DNA of 64,000 nucleotides, from positions 2,418,001 to 2,482,000 of the forward strand of contig NZ_LT607412.1 in assembly GCF_900091455.1 (NCBI RefSeq), read 5' to 3'. The stretch comes from Micromonospora coriariae. Lineage in GTDB: Bacteria; Actinomycetota; Actinomycetes; Mycobacteriales; Micromonosporaceae. The notes beneath the pieces are model-generated. The model saw nothing but the letters and a program-made list of their open reading frames with translations, was not told the origin of the DNA and did not search any database. The position numbers were made by a program, and so were the translations under genes. Each line of letters begins with the position of its first letter. Position 1 is the stretch's first letter. Below, piece by piece: positions 20,720-29,254 of this stretch.

Positions 20720-23515
20720 TTGCTCTATCGGGATTCACGCCGCCGCGGCGCGACAGCAGCCGCCGCAGCCGGCATTCTCATCACGGGGCTGATACTCGCT
20801 CCATCCGCGCCGGCCCAGGCCAGCCATGACCAGGCGAAAAACGGAGCCGTCCGGTCCGGGAACGCGCGCTTCGAAGTGCTGTCCCCGACCCTGATCCGCA
20901 CCGAGTACCAGAAGGACGGCAAGTTCACCGACGCCGCCACGTTCAACGCCGTCGGGCGTGACGATTTCTCCCGTACGCGTTTCACCAAGCACGTCGAGCA
21001 CGGCTGGCTCACCATCGACACCGGCGCGATGACGTTGCGTTACCAGGTGGGCTCGGGGGCGTTCACCGCCGACAACCTCACTGTGCAGCTCAAGGCCGGC
21101 AAGCAGACTGTGCAGGGCCAGCCCTGGGCCGGCCACACCGCCCCGGCCTGCGCTTTCGGCGCGCTCTGCGAGGCCGAATCGCTACAGTTGAACGGCCCCG
21201 GCGTGGCCACCGACCACCAGGGACATACCGGACGCGGCTTCGCGGCCGGTTTCGCCTCGCCCGGCGACTCGGCCACGTTCGCGCTCGACGTGCCAGAAGG
21301 CGGCACGAAGCAGCTCACCGTCCGCTACGCCAACAGCACCGGCGGCGACGGCCAGAACGTGGCCCGCACCCTGACCGTTCAGGTCGACGGCGACGCCGCC
21401 CGCACGCTGACCCTGCCGCCCACTGCGAACTGGGACACCTGGGCCCTGGCCAGTGTGCCGGTCGACCTCACCACGGGCCGGCACGAGATCAGCGTCGTGC
21501 GAGGTCCCAACGACTCCGGCAATGTGAACATCGACAGCCTCGCAGTGGTCAACCCGGGTGATGTGTTCCCGGCGCCAGCCACGCCCCAGCCGCAGCCCCT
21601 GCGGTTCGGCACGCTGGGAGAGGCCGAAACCGGCGCGCTGACCGGCGGTGCGAAGCCCGCGAACGACCACAACGGCGCTTCCGGTACGGGATTCCTGGCC
21701 GGCCTGGAAAGCACCGCGTCCGCCGACGCGCTCACCGTGACGGATGTTCCGTCGACGGGCGACTACCGGGTGCAGATCCGCTACGCCAATGGCCAGGCCG
21801 GCTCCCAGCCGAGCCAGGCGCGCACCATGTCGGTTACGGCGGGAACGGCGGCGCCGGTCACGGCGACCCTTCCGCCGACCAGCGGGTGGGACTACTGGAA
21901 CACGGTTTCCGTTTCGGTCCACCTCGACCGCGGCACCAACACCGTGACGCTGGGCTGCCCCACGGATGCCAGCTGCAACGTCAATGTGGACACGGTCGCC
22001 GTCACGAGTACGGACTCTCCGCTGCTCGCTCCCCACGCGCCGCTCGGCGGCTACCGCCGGGGCCTGGACGGCGTGGACGGTTCCGCGCTCACCGCTCCGG
22101 GCCTGCTCTACCAGGACGGCTGGTACCTGCTCGACGACTCTGCCTCGGCCCTGAGCAACACCAAGCCCCGGCCTGCCCCCGAGCAGGACGGCTACGTCTT
22201 CGCGTACGGGCAGGACTTCACCCGTGCTTTGAAGGACCTGTCGACCCTGACCGGGCCCACGAAGCTGCTGCCGAAGTGGGCGTACGGGGTGTGGTATTCC
22301 GAGTACTACGACCGCACCGCGACCGAGTTCCAGAACCTGGTGACCCGGGCCAAGGCCGAGGGTGTGCCGATGGATGTGCTTGTCCTCGACACCGACGTCA
22401 AGGCGCCGGACAAGTGGAACGGCTGGAGCATCGACCCCACCCGGATCCCCGACCCGAAGGCGTTCTTCGACTGGGCCAGGAAGCAGGGCCTGCACACCGG
22501 CATCAACATCCACCCGAGCATCCTTGGCTCCGACCCGAAGTTCGCACAGGCGCAGGCCACCGCGAAGGGGAAGCTCCAGCGCGTCGGCTGCAACGGCGGT
22601 GCCGACTGCTACGCGTTCGACTTCGGCGACCCGGACCAGCTCAAGGCGTACATGCAGCTCCACGACGGGATGGTGCCGAAGGGCAGCAAGGGCCCGGACC
22701 TCTGGTGGTTGGACTGGTGCTGCGACAACACGAAGTCCTCGCTCGCCGGGGTGACCGCGGACGCGTGGATCAACCAGCAGTACGCCGACAAGACCGGTTT
22801 CGCGTTCTCCCGGGCGTACGGCTCGTTGCAGGCCGGCGGCTACGGCAGCCCGACCCCGGTGTCGACCGGACCGTGGGCCGACAAGCGCACCACGCTGCAC
22901 TTCACCGGCGACACCACCTCGGACTGGCAGACCCTGCAGATGGAGGTCGGCTACACGCCGGGCGAGTCGGCCGCGACCGGGCTGGCCGCGGTCAGCCACG
23001 ACATCGGCGGGCACACGGGCGGCCTCCAGGAGCCGGGCAGCGAACCGGGCAGCACGAAGCTGCCCGACGACCTCTACGCCCGGTGGGTCCAGTTCGGTAC
23101 GTTCCAGCCCATCGACCGGCTGCACTCCAACCACAGCGACCGGCTGCCCTGGCAGTACGGCCCGGCGGCGGAGGCGTCGGCCAAGAAGTTCCTGAACCTG
23201 CGGGAGAAGCTGCTGCCCTACACCTACGCCGCCGCCAAGGAGGCCACTCGCACGGGTACGCCCATCGTCCGGTCGATGTACCTGGCGTACCCGAATGAGC
23301 AGGCCGCGTACGCCACCGCCGGTTCCGAGTACCTCTACGGTCCGGACTACCTGGTGGCACCGGTGACGACGCCCGGCGACACCGCCACGACGTCGGTGTG
23401 GTTCCCGCCGGGCAACAGCTGGACCGACATCTTCACCGGGAAGACGTATCGGGGCGGCACCACGCAGGACATCACCACCACGCTGGACACGATGCCGGTG
23501 TTCAAGAAGCACTGA
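20720..23515 (+). CDS. Secreted GH31 glycoside hydrolase with two CBM35-like modules
   Basis: This 931-residue protein starts at TTG 20720 with ACGAGGAG 7 bases upstream. A signal peptide (about residues 1-34, RRRG then a hydrophobic core, ending AQAS) is followed by the GH31 N-terminal beta-sandwich. Two CBM35-like domains (about 147-276 and 296-431, each opening with an EAE motif) interrupt it before the TIM barrel (about 515-850). The nucleophile is probably Asp665 in WWLDWCC, and the acid/base Asp731 in FTGDTTSDW. Members cut alpha-glycosidic bonds. It ends at TMPVFKKH, just where family members normally continue into C-terminal beta domains, so it may be truncated. Substrate is undetermined. 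Confidence 0.9.
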   Translation: MLYRDSRRRGATAAAAAGILITGLILAPSAPAQASHDQAKNGAVRSGNARFEVLSPTLIRTEYQKDGKFTDAATFNAVGRDDFSRTRFTKHVEHGWLTIDTGAMTLRYQVGSGAFTADNLTVQLKAGKQTVQGQPWAGHTAPACAFGALCEAESLQLNGPGVATDHQGHTGRGFAAGFASPGDSATFALDVPEGGTKQLTVRYANSTGGDGQNVARTLTVQVDGDAARTLTLPPTANWDTWALASVPVDLTTGRHEISVVRGPNDSGNVNIDSLAVVNPGDVFPAPATPQPQPLRFGTLGEAETGALTGGAKPANDHNGASGTGFLAGLESTASADALTVTDVPSTGDYRVQIRYANGQAGSQPSQARTMSVTAGTAAPVTATLPPTSGWDYWNTVSVSVHLDRGTNTVTLGCPTDASCNVNVDTVAVTSTDSPLLAPHAPLGGYRRGLDGVDGSALTAPGLLYQDGWYLLDDSASALSNTKPRPAPEQDGYVFAYGQDFTRALKDLSTLTGPTKLLPKWAYGVWYSEYYDRTATEFQNLVTRAKAEGVPMDVLVLDTDVKAPDKWNGWSIDPTRIPDPKAFFDWARKQGLHTGINIHPSILGSDPKFAQAQATAKGKLQRVGCNGGADCYAFDFGDPDQLKAYMQLHDGMVPKGSKGPDLWWLDWCCDNTKSSLAGVTADAWINQQYADKTGFAFSRAYGSLQAGGYGSPTPVSTGPWADKRTTLHFTGDTTSDWQTLQMEVGYTPGESAATGLAAVSHDIGGHTGGLQEPGSEPGSTKLPDDLYARWVQFGTFQPIDRLHSNHSDRLPWQYGPAAEASAKKFLNLREKLLPYTYAAAKEATRTGTPIVRSMYLAYPNEQAAYATAGSEYLYGPDYLVAPVTTPGDTATTSVWFPPGNSWTDIFTGKTYRGGTTQDITTTLDTMPVFKKH

Positions 23516-23581
23516 GACGGTCAGTCCCAGACCGCACCCATCAGTGCCAGCCTTCCGGGCCGGCTTCCAGGACGGGTCCGG

Positions 23582-23618
23582 ACGCCGGCCGGGTGGGTTC
23601 CCCCCACCCGGCCGGCGT
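23582..23618 (+). terminator. Strong terminator hairpin after the GH31 gene
   Basis: There are 16-bp perfect arms (ACGCCGGCCGGGTGGG and its complement) with a 5-base loop, followed by GCCGTTCTT. Confidence 0.85.
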
Positions 23619-23769
23619 GCCGTTCTTCCAACCGAGTGCTCAGCGCGGTCCGAGGGGATTGGCGCTGCGGGATGCCCGGGCGAGGGAACCGATGACCGCG
23701 GCTGCTCGTCCAATCAGCTCAGGTCCGGGCCGCTGAACCGCCCGGCGGGTGTTGGTACGGGGAGAGAAG

Positions 23770-24687
23770 ATGAGCGGACGCAGGTACCTGATAGCTGTCG
23801 CGGCGGTCGGTATATTGCTCGCGGGCTGCAGTGAGCGGGTCGGGTTGGACACGGCGGCTCCGGGTGGTTCCCAGGCCGCCGCTTCGGGACCTGCATCGGC
23901 TGTTTCGCCGCAGACCGATCCTGTCGCGCTGATCGGTACCTGGAAGCTGGCGGAGGTCGCCGAAGGCGCGGGTGACATTCTGCAGCTCACACCCGACAAG
24001 CACGACGGCCTGCTGCTGTTCGACAGCTGTGGCGTGATGATGGGGACGTGGCGGGCCAACGTCGACGGCCTCTTCGTCGCTGGCGCCTCCGGACGTTCGG
24101 TTTCCGACAACGACTCCCGGAAGTGCCGTCCCGGGTCTGAGATCATGACTCCGGCCTGGCTGCGTCGGGCCAGCGCCTTCCGGGTGGAGGGGAACAGCCG
24201 CGTTCTGCTCGACGACCAGGGCGGGCACGTCGCCCGGCTGCTGCCCGGCGCGAAGCCCACCCCCAGGCCGAACCTGTTGCCGTCTCCGTCGGTGCCCGTG
24301 GTCACCGACGAGGTCCGGCGTGCGTTCGCGCCGGCCGCCGCGCTGCCGGCGGCTCTGACGCCAGCGCGCCGTGATGCGCTGCTCGGTCGGTGGGTGCCGG
24401 TTGATGCTAGGCCGGGCAGGTTCAGGTCCGGGGGGCCGTACGTGGAGCTGCTCGACGACGGCACATGGCGCGGTTCCGACGGCTGCAACGGTGACGGAGG
24501 GCGATGGGTCGCCGGACCGGCGGGCGACTTCCTCGCCACCAGCGGACCCACCACGGCAATGGGCTGTGCGAACGTTCTTGTGGGCGTCTGGCTCTCCAAG
24601 GCGTGGCGGGCAGGGCTGGACGGCGAAGTGCTCGTGCTCCTCGACGCCCAGGGCGGAGAGACGGGCCGGCTGCAGCGCGACAGTTGA
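23770..24687 (+). CDS. META/HslJ-like lipoprotein
   Basis: This 305-residue protein starts at ATG 23770 with GGGGAGAG upstream. The lipobox is AVGILLAGCS (Cys about residue 19). After a Ser/Ala/Pro-rich linker it has two repeats that both begin with a G-W motif: LIGTWKLAEV (about 54-165) and LLGRWVPVDA (about 205-305). Each contains an SC/NG turn such as GSDGCNGDGGRWV and ends in an L-D-A/D-Q-GG stretch, which is the META-domain style. Members are cell-surface proteins of unknown function. It is transcribed alone. Confidence 0.75.
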   Translation: MSGRRYLIAVAAVGILLAGCSERVGLDTAAPGGSQAAASGPASAVSPQTDPVALIGTWKLAEVAEGAGDILQLTPDKHDGLLLFDSCGVMMGTWRANVDGLFVAGASGRSVSDNDSRKCRPGSEIMTPAWLRRASAFRVEGNSRVLLDDQGGHVARLLPGAKPTPRPNLLPSPSVPVVTDEVRRAFAPAAALPAALTPARRDALLGRWVPVDARPGRFRSGGPYVELLDDGTWRGSDGCNGDGGRWVAGPAGDFLATSGPTTAMGCANVLVGVWLSKAWRAGLDGEVLVLLDAQGGETGRLQRDS

Positions 24688-24713
24688 GGTCGCCGACGTG
24701 CGCTCGTTCGGAC

Positions 24714-25085
24714 TCAGTCGCCCCAGTCCAACTGGTGCTCCGGAACACCCACTGACTTGCCGTGCTCGACAGCCTCGGCTCGCCCTGCTCGATCGCCCCT
24801 GCGATAGCGGAAGACCTGGTTGGGAAAGACCACGACGCGGTCGTCACCAATGGTGAAGTCGGCGTACCAGCCGCCGTCGGTGGCCAGCGACCCGGCGAGC
24901 GCACGGCCGATCTCGTCGGCTGCCGCGTTCGCCGCCTCGAAGTCGAGCAAGGTCCACACCTTCGGCTGGGTATCCGAGGCCGAGTCCGATACGTCCTGCC
25001 GGCGGACCCGGACGATGTTCAGCCCTGCCACCCGGAGGTCGGTCGATGGGCGCAGGCTCTCGGCGATCAACGTCCCTCGAATCAT
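24714..25085 (-). CDS. Hypothetical protein, possible immunity factor of the leftward T7SS module
   Basis: This 123-residue soluble alpha/beta protein has MIRGTLIAESLRPSTDLRVAG, LLDFEAANAAADEIGRALAGSL, and DFTIGDDRVVVFPNQVFRY. No signal peptide or membrane segment is seen. It is the last gene of the leftward module, 64 bases after the 108-aa gene. By position it could be an immunity protein; no family was recognised to confirm this. Confidence 0.6.
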   Translation of the reverse strand: MIRGTLIAESLRPSTDLRVAGLNIVRVRRQDVSDSASDTQPKVWTLLDFEAANAAADEIGRALAGSLATDGGWYADFTIGDDRVVVFPNQVFRYRRGDRAGRAEAVEHGKSVGVPEHQLDWGD

Positions 25086-25149
25086 GAGCTCAGCCTGCCA
25101 GCCACCTACGACGTCGGCGGGGTCCGACAGCGCCCCAACCAGTGGCCGC

Positions 25150-25476
25150 CTACTGCTGTTCCTGAGTGCCCAGGTCCGCGGCGAGCTCGGTCGCCTCGTC
25201 GGTGATGCGTTGCCGCTCGTCCGGGTCCAGGTCCTGTTCCCAGGCTCTGAACCGGTGGAAGCGGTCGAGGAGTTCTCCGCCGTAGGCGTCGTTGGTGGCG
25301 ATCTGGCGTAGGTCGGCGTGGCCGGCGAGGACGTCGCGGGCCATCTCCTGGAGGTCGCCGCCGCCGACTCCCTCGCGTAGCCGGGTGAGGCTGGCGTGGA
25401 GGAGCCGGGCGAGGCCCGGGTCGCCGTCGGTAAGGTCGAGGAACTGCTGCTCTGATGGTGGTTCAGGTTGCGTCAT
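25150..25476 (-). CDS. Small helical protein coupled to a T7SS carrier
   Basis: This 108-residue, all-helical acidic protein begins MTQPEPPSEQQFLDLTDGDPG. Its ATG lies 14 bp inside the end of the upstream carrier gene, so the two are translated together. I do not recognise a toxin domain. By position it matches the toxin-domain gene of the rightward module, but its sequence looks more like an accessory protein or chaperone. Confidence 0.65.
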   Translation of the reverse strand: MTQPEPPSEQQFLDLTDGDPGLARLLHASLTRLREGVGGGDLQEMARDVLAGHADLRQIATNDAYGGELLDRFHRFRAWEQDLDPDERQRITDEATELAADLGTQEQQ

Positions 25477-26194
25477 TGAGCACCCGGCTCGTGTAGGGCT
25501 GGTCGGGCAGGGGCACCTGGGACAGGTCGCCACCCTGTTCGGCGAGGGTCTTGAGGAAGCTGAAGAAGCCGAGGATCGCGGTGCCGGCGGCTTGGATCTT
25601 CAGTGCGGCGTCGTTGACCTTCTTGACCAGTTCGATGGCTTGCCAGGCGGCGACCCCGTAGCCGACGACGGCACCGGCACCGGTCTCGATGAGCGCGGTA
25701 CCTGCGGCGGCGCTGACCCCGATGATGATGGCCTTGTCGATCATCATCTTGACCAGGCCGCCGATCATATCGGCCAGCAGCCAGATGGCGCGCGCTGCCT
25801 CGTGGTACTTCTCTTTGATCTGGATGAGGGCGAGGTTCTGCTGAACGAGTGCCTTCGTGAGCTGACGGAAGTAGACGAAGGCCGCGTCACCAGCCCGACC
25901 GTCCCACTGCTGATCCATGTGGGAGGCGGTCAGACTGACGTTCTGACCGAGGGCCTGCAGACTCTGGCCGAGGTTGCCGTAGGCGTCGCCCGCCTTGTAG
26001 AAGCTCTCCCAGTCTCCGACCAGGGCGTTGCTGATGGTGCCGATGACGTCGTAGCCGGCGCAGTCCTTGATGATCTGGTTGACCCAGTGCGAAATGGAGA
26101 TCGCGTCCAGGACGCCGATCGGGTTGGCGAAGCCCTTCGTCATCGTGGGATCAGGCTCGCTGGGCTCGACGAGGAAGTCGGTCGGCTCTCTCAC
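25463..26194 (-). CDS. T7SS effector carrier: WXG-like helices plus hydrophobic tail, no toxin domain
   Basis: This 243-residue protein has an N-terminal WXG100-like helical hairpin. The loop is MDQQWDGRAGDAAFVYF (about residue 95), flanked by LGNLGQSLQALGQNV and QLTKALVQQNLALIQIKEKYHEA. A hydrophobic region (about 135-215) follows: AIWLLADMIGGLVKMMIDKAIIIGVSAAAG and AAWQAIELV. The C-terminus is short. This is the N-terminal carrier plan of actinobacterial polymorphic toxins, but without the toxin. Its start overlaps the WXG gene at 26191 by 4 bp, and its end overlaps the 108-aa gene by 14 bp. Confidence 0.75.
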   Translation of the reverse strand: MREPTDFLVEPSEPDPTMTKGFANPIGVLDAISISHWVNQIIKDCAGYDVIGTISNALVGDWESFYKAGDAYGNLGQSLQALGQNVSLTASHMDQQWDGRAGDAAFVYFRQLTKALVQQNLALIQIKEKYHEAARAIWLLADMIGGLVKMMIDKAIIIGVSAAAGTALIETGAGAVVGYGVAAWQAIELVKKVNDAALKIQAAGTAILGFFSFLKTLAEQGGDLSQVPLPDQPYTSRVLNDAT

Positions 26195-26553
26195 GGCAGG
26201 TTCCCACCCGTCGGGTGCCCGCTGGGAAGCTCATAGCCGCTGCGGTCGACGGTCGGGTAGGTCGCGTCCAGGCGGGCCGCGCTGCCGGTATCGGTGCGCC
26301 GGTAGTAGTCGGCGGTCTCCTGGAGCACGTCGCGTGACTTGCCGAGCAGGTCCATCAGGTGGGTGAGCCGCTTGTTCATCTCGTCGACGAGCTGTTGGTG
26401 TGCGGGCCACGCTTCGTTGAGCAGGCCCTGGCCGTGCCATGGCATGTCGGTGTGCTTGAGCGTGTACGCCTTGGCGGTCTGGGCGTCGAGGGCGGCGTCG
26501 TTGAGGCGGGAGACGGCGCGCTCCAGGGCGCTGGGTTCGACGGAGAAGCTCAC
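26191..26553 (-). CDS. WXG100/EspC-like T7SS substrate
   Basis: This 120-residue protein has two helices around a Trp-centred turn (MPWHGQGLLNEAWPAHQQLVDEM), then a Tyr-rich end (ADYYRRTD). The size and helix plan fit small ESX-type secreted proteins. Its start and stop overlap both neighbours by 4 bp. It probably forms a secreted heterodimer with the 243-aa carrier. Confidence 0.75.
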   Translation of the reverse strand: MSFSVEPSALERAVSRLNDAALDAQTAKAYTLKHTDMPWHGQGLLNEAWPAHQQLVDEMNKRLTHLMDLLGKSRDVLQETADYYRRTDTGSAARLDATYPTVDRSGYELPSGHPTGGNLP

Positions 26554-26912
26554 AGACGATCCCCGATGATGCCCGTCACCACGAGCAGGACCGCGGCAGC
26601 GAGCAACGCGAGCGCCATGATCCGACCGCGCCGTTTCGACACCGCATTGGTGCTGGCCTGGTAGACGCCGAGGCCGGCCACGGCAGCCACCCCGAGGGGT
26701 GCCGCGACCGACATGAAGCGGAAGAACGACCAGACGCTGAAGGTGCCGTCGTCCCCCACGATCGCCAGTTGATAGACCAGGAAGCCGAGGCCGACCACGC
26801 AGAAGAAGAACAGCACCATCGACACCAGCGCGACGCTCCTGCGGAAGTCATGCCACTGATCCAGCTTGTCCGGCACCGCCGTCACCGGATCCGTCCGCCC
26901 CGTGTCGCCCAC
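26550..26912 (-). CDS. Membrane protein heading the leftward T7SS module
   Basis: This 120-residue protein has three hydrophobic segments: VALVSMVLFFFCVVGLGFLVYQL, FMSVAAPLGVAAVAGLGVYQ and IMALALLAAAVLLVVTGII. I chose the GTG at 26912; the longer frame is Arg/Gly-rich. It overlaps the next gene by 4 bp. No family was recognised; it may anchor or assist secretion of the following proteins. Confidence 0.7.
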   Translation of the reverse strand: MGDTGRTDPVTAVPDKLDQWHDFRRSVALVSMVLFFFCVVGLGFLVYQLAIVGDDGTFSVWSFFRFMSVAAPLGVAAVAGLGVYQASTNAVSKRRGRIMALALLAAAVLLVVTGIIGDRL

Positions 26913-27181
26913 GACCGCACGATGCCACAGCCCGACCACGCACCGCGACCCCGCCTTCAGGCCAGACCACGAGAGGCCGGGGCCGACCGCGCGACTCGGC
27001 ACGCCGGCACGCCTGGGTCCCGGGAGACGGCGCATGCGCCGCGGGCGTCCCGCGCGGCGGCGAACGATCGGGTACGGTCCGTTCCAAGCCGTTCACCAAT
27101 GGTGGTACGAGGGCCCACGCCACCGTCCACTGAGGTGAATCGCTGGCGGGAAGCCGCTGGCCGGCTGGAGAGGAGCCCTTC

Positions 27182-27598
27182 ATGACGGCCAGCGCAGACG
27201 AGTTCCGCCAGTCGATGGATGACGCCCTGCGTGCCTTGCACGAGTTGCGGGCCAACCGCCCGGCGGAGGAGAGCGTCGAGACCCGCGGTGAAGCCAGCGC
27301 GGCGGACGGCCGGATCACCGTGGTGGCCGCTCCCGGCGGTCGGATCGAGTCGATCACCGTGTTGCCGCAGGTGCTGCGCGAGGGCGGCGACTACCTTGCC
27401 GAGCAGTTGACGATCGCCGTCAACGCCGCCCTCGACGACCTGCGGGCCCGGACGGTCACCGACGCACCGGACGTCCCGGACCCGTCCGTGCTGCTCGAGC
27501 GTCTCGAAGGCGTGCAGCAGCAGTCGGTGCGCCAGATGCAGTCGTTCCTGAGCACTCTCACCGCCGCTCAGGCCCGGATCGCGCGGTCAGCGGGCTGA
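27182..27598 (+). CDS. YbaB/EbfC-like protein of the rightward T7SS module
   Basis: This 138-residue protein has the YbaB-like alpha-beta-alpha plan: a long N-terminal helix (ADEFRQSMDDALRALHELRA), strands (GRITVVAAPGGRIESITVL), then helices ending in LEGVQQQSVRQMQSFLSTL. YbaB-like proteins are common next to WXG100 genes in actinobacteria, where their role is unclear. It starts at ATG 27182 after GGAGAGGAG. It is the first gene of the operon 27182-29254. Confidence 0.8.
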   Translation: MTASADEFRQSMDDALRALHELRANRPAEESVETRGEASAADGRITVVAAPGGRIESITVLPQVLREGGDYLAEQLTIAVNAALDDLRARTVTDAPDVPDPSVLLERLEGVQQQSVRQMQSFLSTLTAAQARIARSAG

Positions 27599-27601
27599 CC
27601 A

Positions 27602-27922
27602 ATGTCGTTGGAGATCGATCCCGATCAGGTGCGGGCGGCCGGCACTCGGCTCGTCGACGTGGGTGAGGGCCTGGCGACGGCACTCGAAGGGCTCGACGCA
27701 CGGCTGAAGGGCTTCGGCGAGCCGTGGGGCGGAGACATGCTCGGCACCCTCGTCGCTGCGTCCTTTCCGGTCGTCTCCCGCTACCTGTTGGAGTGCTGCG
27801 CCGCGATGGCCGACGAGTACCAGAGCAGCGGCGAGGATCTGATGGCCTTGGCGGACGACATGACAGCCGTCGAGGAGGAGCTGGTCGGCCGCTTCCGCGC
27901 GCTGGCCGGGGAGTTGGGCTGA
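27602..27922 (+). CDS. WXG100-like protein
   Basis: This 106-residue helical hairpin begins MSLEIDPDQVRAAGTRLVDVGEGL. The turn motif is FGEPWGGDMLGTL (W-G-G), and it has helical ends without a TM. It is typical of small ESX substrates. It begins 3 bases after the YbaB-like gene and probably pairs with the following carrier. Confidence 0.82.
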   Translation: MSLEIDPDQVRAAGTRLVDVGEGLATALEGLDARLKGFGEPWGGDMLGTLVAASFPVVSRYLLECCAAMADEYQSSGEDLMALADDMTAVEEELVGRFRALAGELG

Positions 27923-27931
27923 CCGTTGGGC

Positions 27932-28420
27932 ATGACGATCCCGGGTGAACTCGCCTCGCTGCTCGCCATGATCGGGTACGACTGGCCGGAGGGCGACGAG
28001 GCGAAGCTCTTCGAGCTCGGACAGGTCTGGTTGGACTTCGCCACCACCGTCGAGCAGATGGGCCGGAAGGCCGACGAACTGGCCGCGGAGGTGACCGGCG
28101 CCAATCGGGGGGAGGTCGTGGCCGCCTTCAGCGCCTACTGGTCCGGCGGCGAGGGGCCGGGCGGGGTGCTGGCCGGGAACACGACCGCCACCACCGTGCT
28201 GGGCGCCGGCTACGTCGTGGTCGCCGCGGTCGTACTGGCGCTGAAAGTTCAGATCATCGTTCAATTGATCATTCTCGCCATCCAGATCGCCCAGGCGGTC
28301 GCCACGGCGGTGGCCACCTTCGGCGCGTCCCTGCTGGAGATCCCGATCTTCAAGATGATCACCAGCTTGATCGTCGACCAGCTCATCGACATGGCCCTGC
28401 AGGCGATCCTCGGTGGGTAA
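27932..28420 (+). CDS. T7SS toxin carrier: WXG-like domain plus hydrophobic segment
   Basis: This 162-residue protein begins MTIPGELASLLAMIGYDWPEGDE. A WXG-like helical pair (about residues 25-80, with AYWSGGEGPGG as the turn) leads into two long hydrophobic stretches (about 85-120 and 125-160). This is the standard N-terminal part of a WXG-type polymorphic toxin. The frame stops at 28420 directly after the hydrophobic part, and the likely toxin domain continues in another frame from 28413. A TTG at 27926 is an alternative start. Confidence 0.8.
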   Translation: MTIPGELASLLAMIGYDWPEGDEAKLFELGQVWLDFATTVEQMGRKADELAAEVTGANRGEVVAAFSAYWSGGEGPGGVLAGNTTATTVLGAGYVVVAAVVLALKVQIIVQLIILAIQIAQAVATAVATFGASLLEIPIFKMITSLIVDQLIDMALQAILGG

Positions 28421-28901
28421 GCGCAACCGCAACCGGCACCTACGCGATGCGGCGGTGCCGCCTCAGGTGGAGTCGGCGCTGGTCAAGCCAGTCGCGCAAC
28501 TCGCCAAGACCCCTCGGGTGCGCCGCGAGTACCACGTCGGCGACGAGCAGCGACCCAAGCACCGGGACACCGACCGCAACCTGGCCATGGGCAGCGCGAG
28601 TCGCGCTCCCGCCAACGGTCAGACCGCGCTGGACCGCTCGGTGCAGATCAAGGAGACCAACGAGCGTCGCCGGATCGGCGTCGATCACGAGACCGGCGAG
28701 ATCGTCATCCTCGACCGGCACCGCCGCATCGAGCCGAGCAATCCCGGCGACGACGTCGTCGAGATCTACCACGGCCACGTGCGCAGCTGGGACGACCACA
28801 GCTCGGACGGCCTGAACGACGACATGCGCAACGCCCTCAAGCGAGCCGGGCTGGTAGACAAGAAGGGCCGGCCGACCGCGCCGCCGAAGGATGAGGAATG
28901 A
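28413..28901 (+). CDS. Detached polymorphic toxin domain (candidate)
   Basis: This 162-residue basic protein starts at GTG 28413 inside the last 8 bases of the carrier gene. There is no ribosome binding site, so translation depends on re-initiation or a +1 frameshift. The first 60 residues are a basic linker (KRNRNRHLRD). The conserved end, RRIGVDHETGEIVILD, then IYHGHVRSWDDH and NALKRAGLVDKKGR, resembles the C-terminal toxin domains of WXG/RHS polymorphic toxins (from memory, the Ntox17 type). The conserved His, Asp and Trp could be catalytic. The next gene looks like its immunity protein. Confidence 0.7.
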   Translation: MGKRNRNRHLRDAAVPPQVESALVKPVAQLAKTPRVRREYHVGDEQRPKHRDTDRNLAMGSASRAPANGQTALDRSVQIKETNERRRIGVDHETGEIVILDRHRRIEPSNPGDDVVEIYHGHVRSWDDHSSDGLNDDMRNALKRAGLVDKKGRPTAPPKDEE

Positions 28902-29254
28902 GCACACAGCGCAGCTACTACGAGCCGGCACCGGCGACCCACGACGGCGCCACGGCCGCGCTCGCCGCGGGTGACATCGACGCTCTCACCGACGCGATGG
29001 TCGGGCTGGCCCTGCACGACGCGGACTGGCGCTGGTGTCAGGACTTCTACCTGCGGCTGCTGGACCACCCGGAGGAGGACGTCCGGGCCACCGCAGCGAT
29101 CTGTCTAGGCCATCTGGCCCGCATCCACCGTCGCCTCGACACCGACCGGGTCCTGCCAGCCCTGCGCGCCCGGCTGCGCGACCCGGCCGTCGGCGGCACG
29201 GTGGAGGACGCCATCGCCGACATCGAGCAGTTCCTCGGCCTTCCGCCCGGCTGA
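28898..29254 (+). CDS. HEAT-repeat immunity protein (candidate)
   Basis: This 118-residue all-helical protein has HEAT-like repeats: WRWCQDFYLRLLDHPEEDVRATAAICLGHLARIHRRLD, then VLPALRARLRDPAVGGTVEDAIADIEQFL. Small HEAT proteins with the DVRATAAICLGHLARIH pattern are frequent immunity partners in polymorphic toxin loci. Its ATG overlaps the toxin-domain stop by 4 bp (ATGA), which ensures co-expression. It is the last gene of the operon. Confidence 0.72.
   Translation: MSTQRSYYEPAPATHDGATAALAAGDIDALTDAMVGLALHDADWRWCQDFYLRLLDHPEEDVRATAAICLGHLARIHRRLDTDRVLPALRARLRDPAVGGTVEDAIADIEQFLGLPPG

Noticed and set aside
21182..23713. An 843-aa open frame antisense to the GH31 gene
   Set aside because: It has the shadow composition typical of high-G+C DNA; the plus strand encodes a clear GH31 protein with catalytic motifs.
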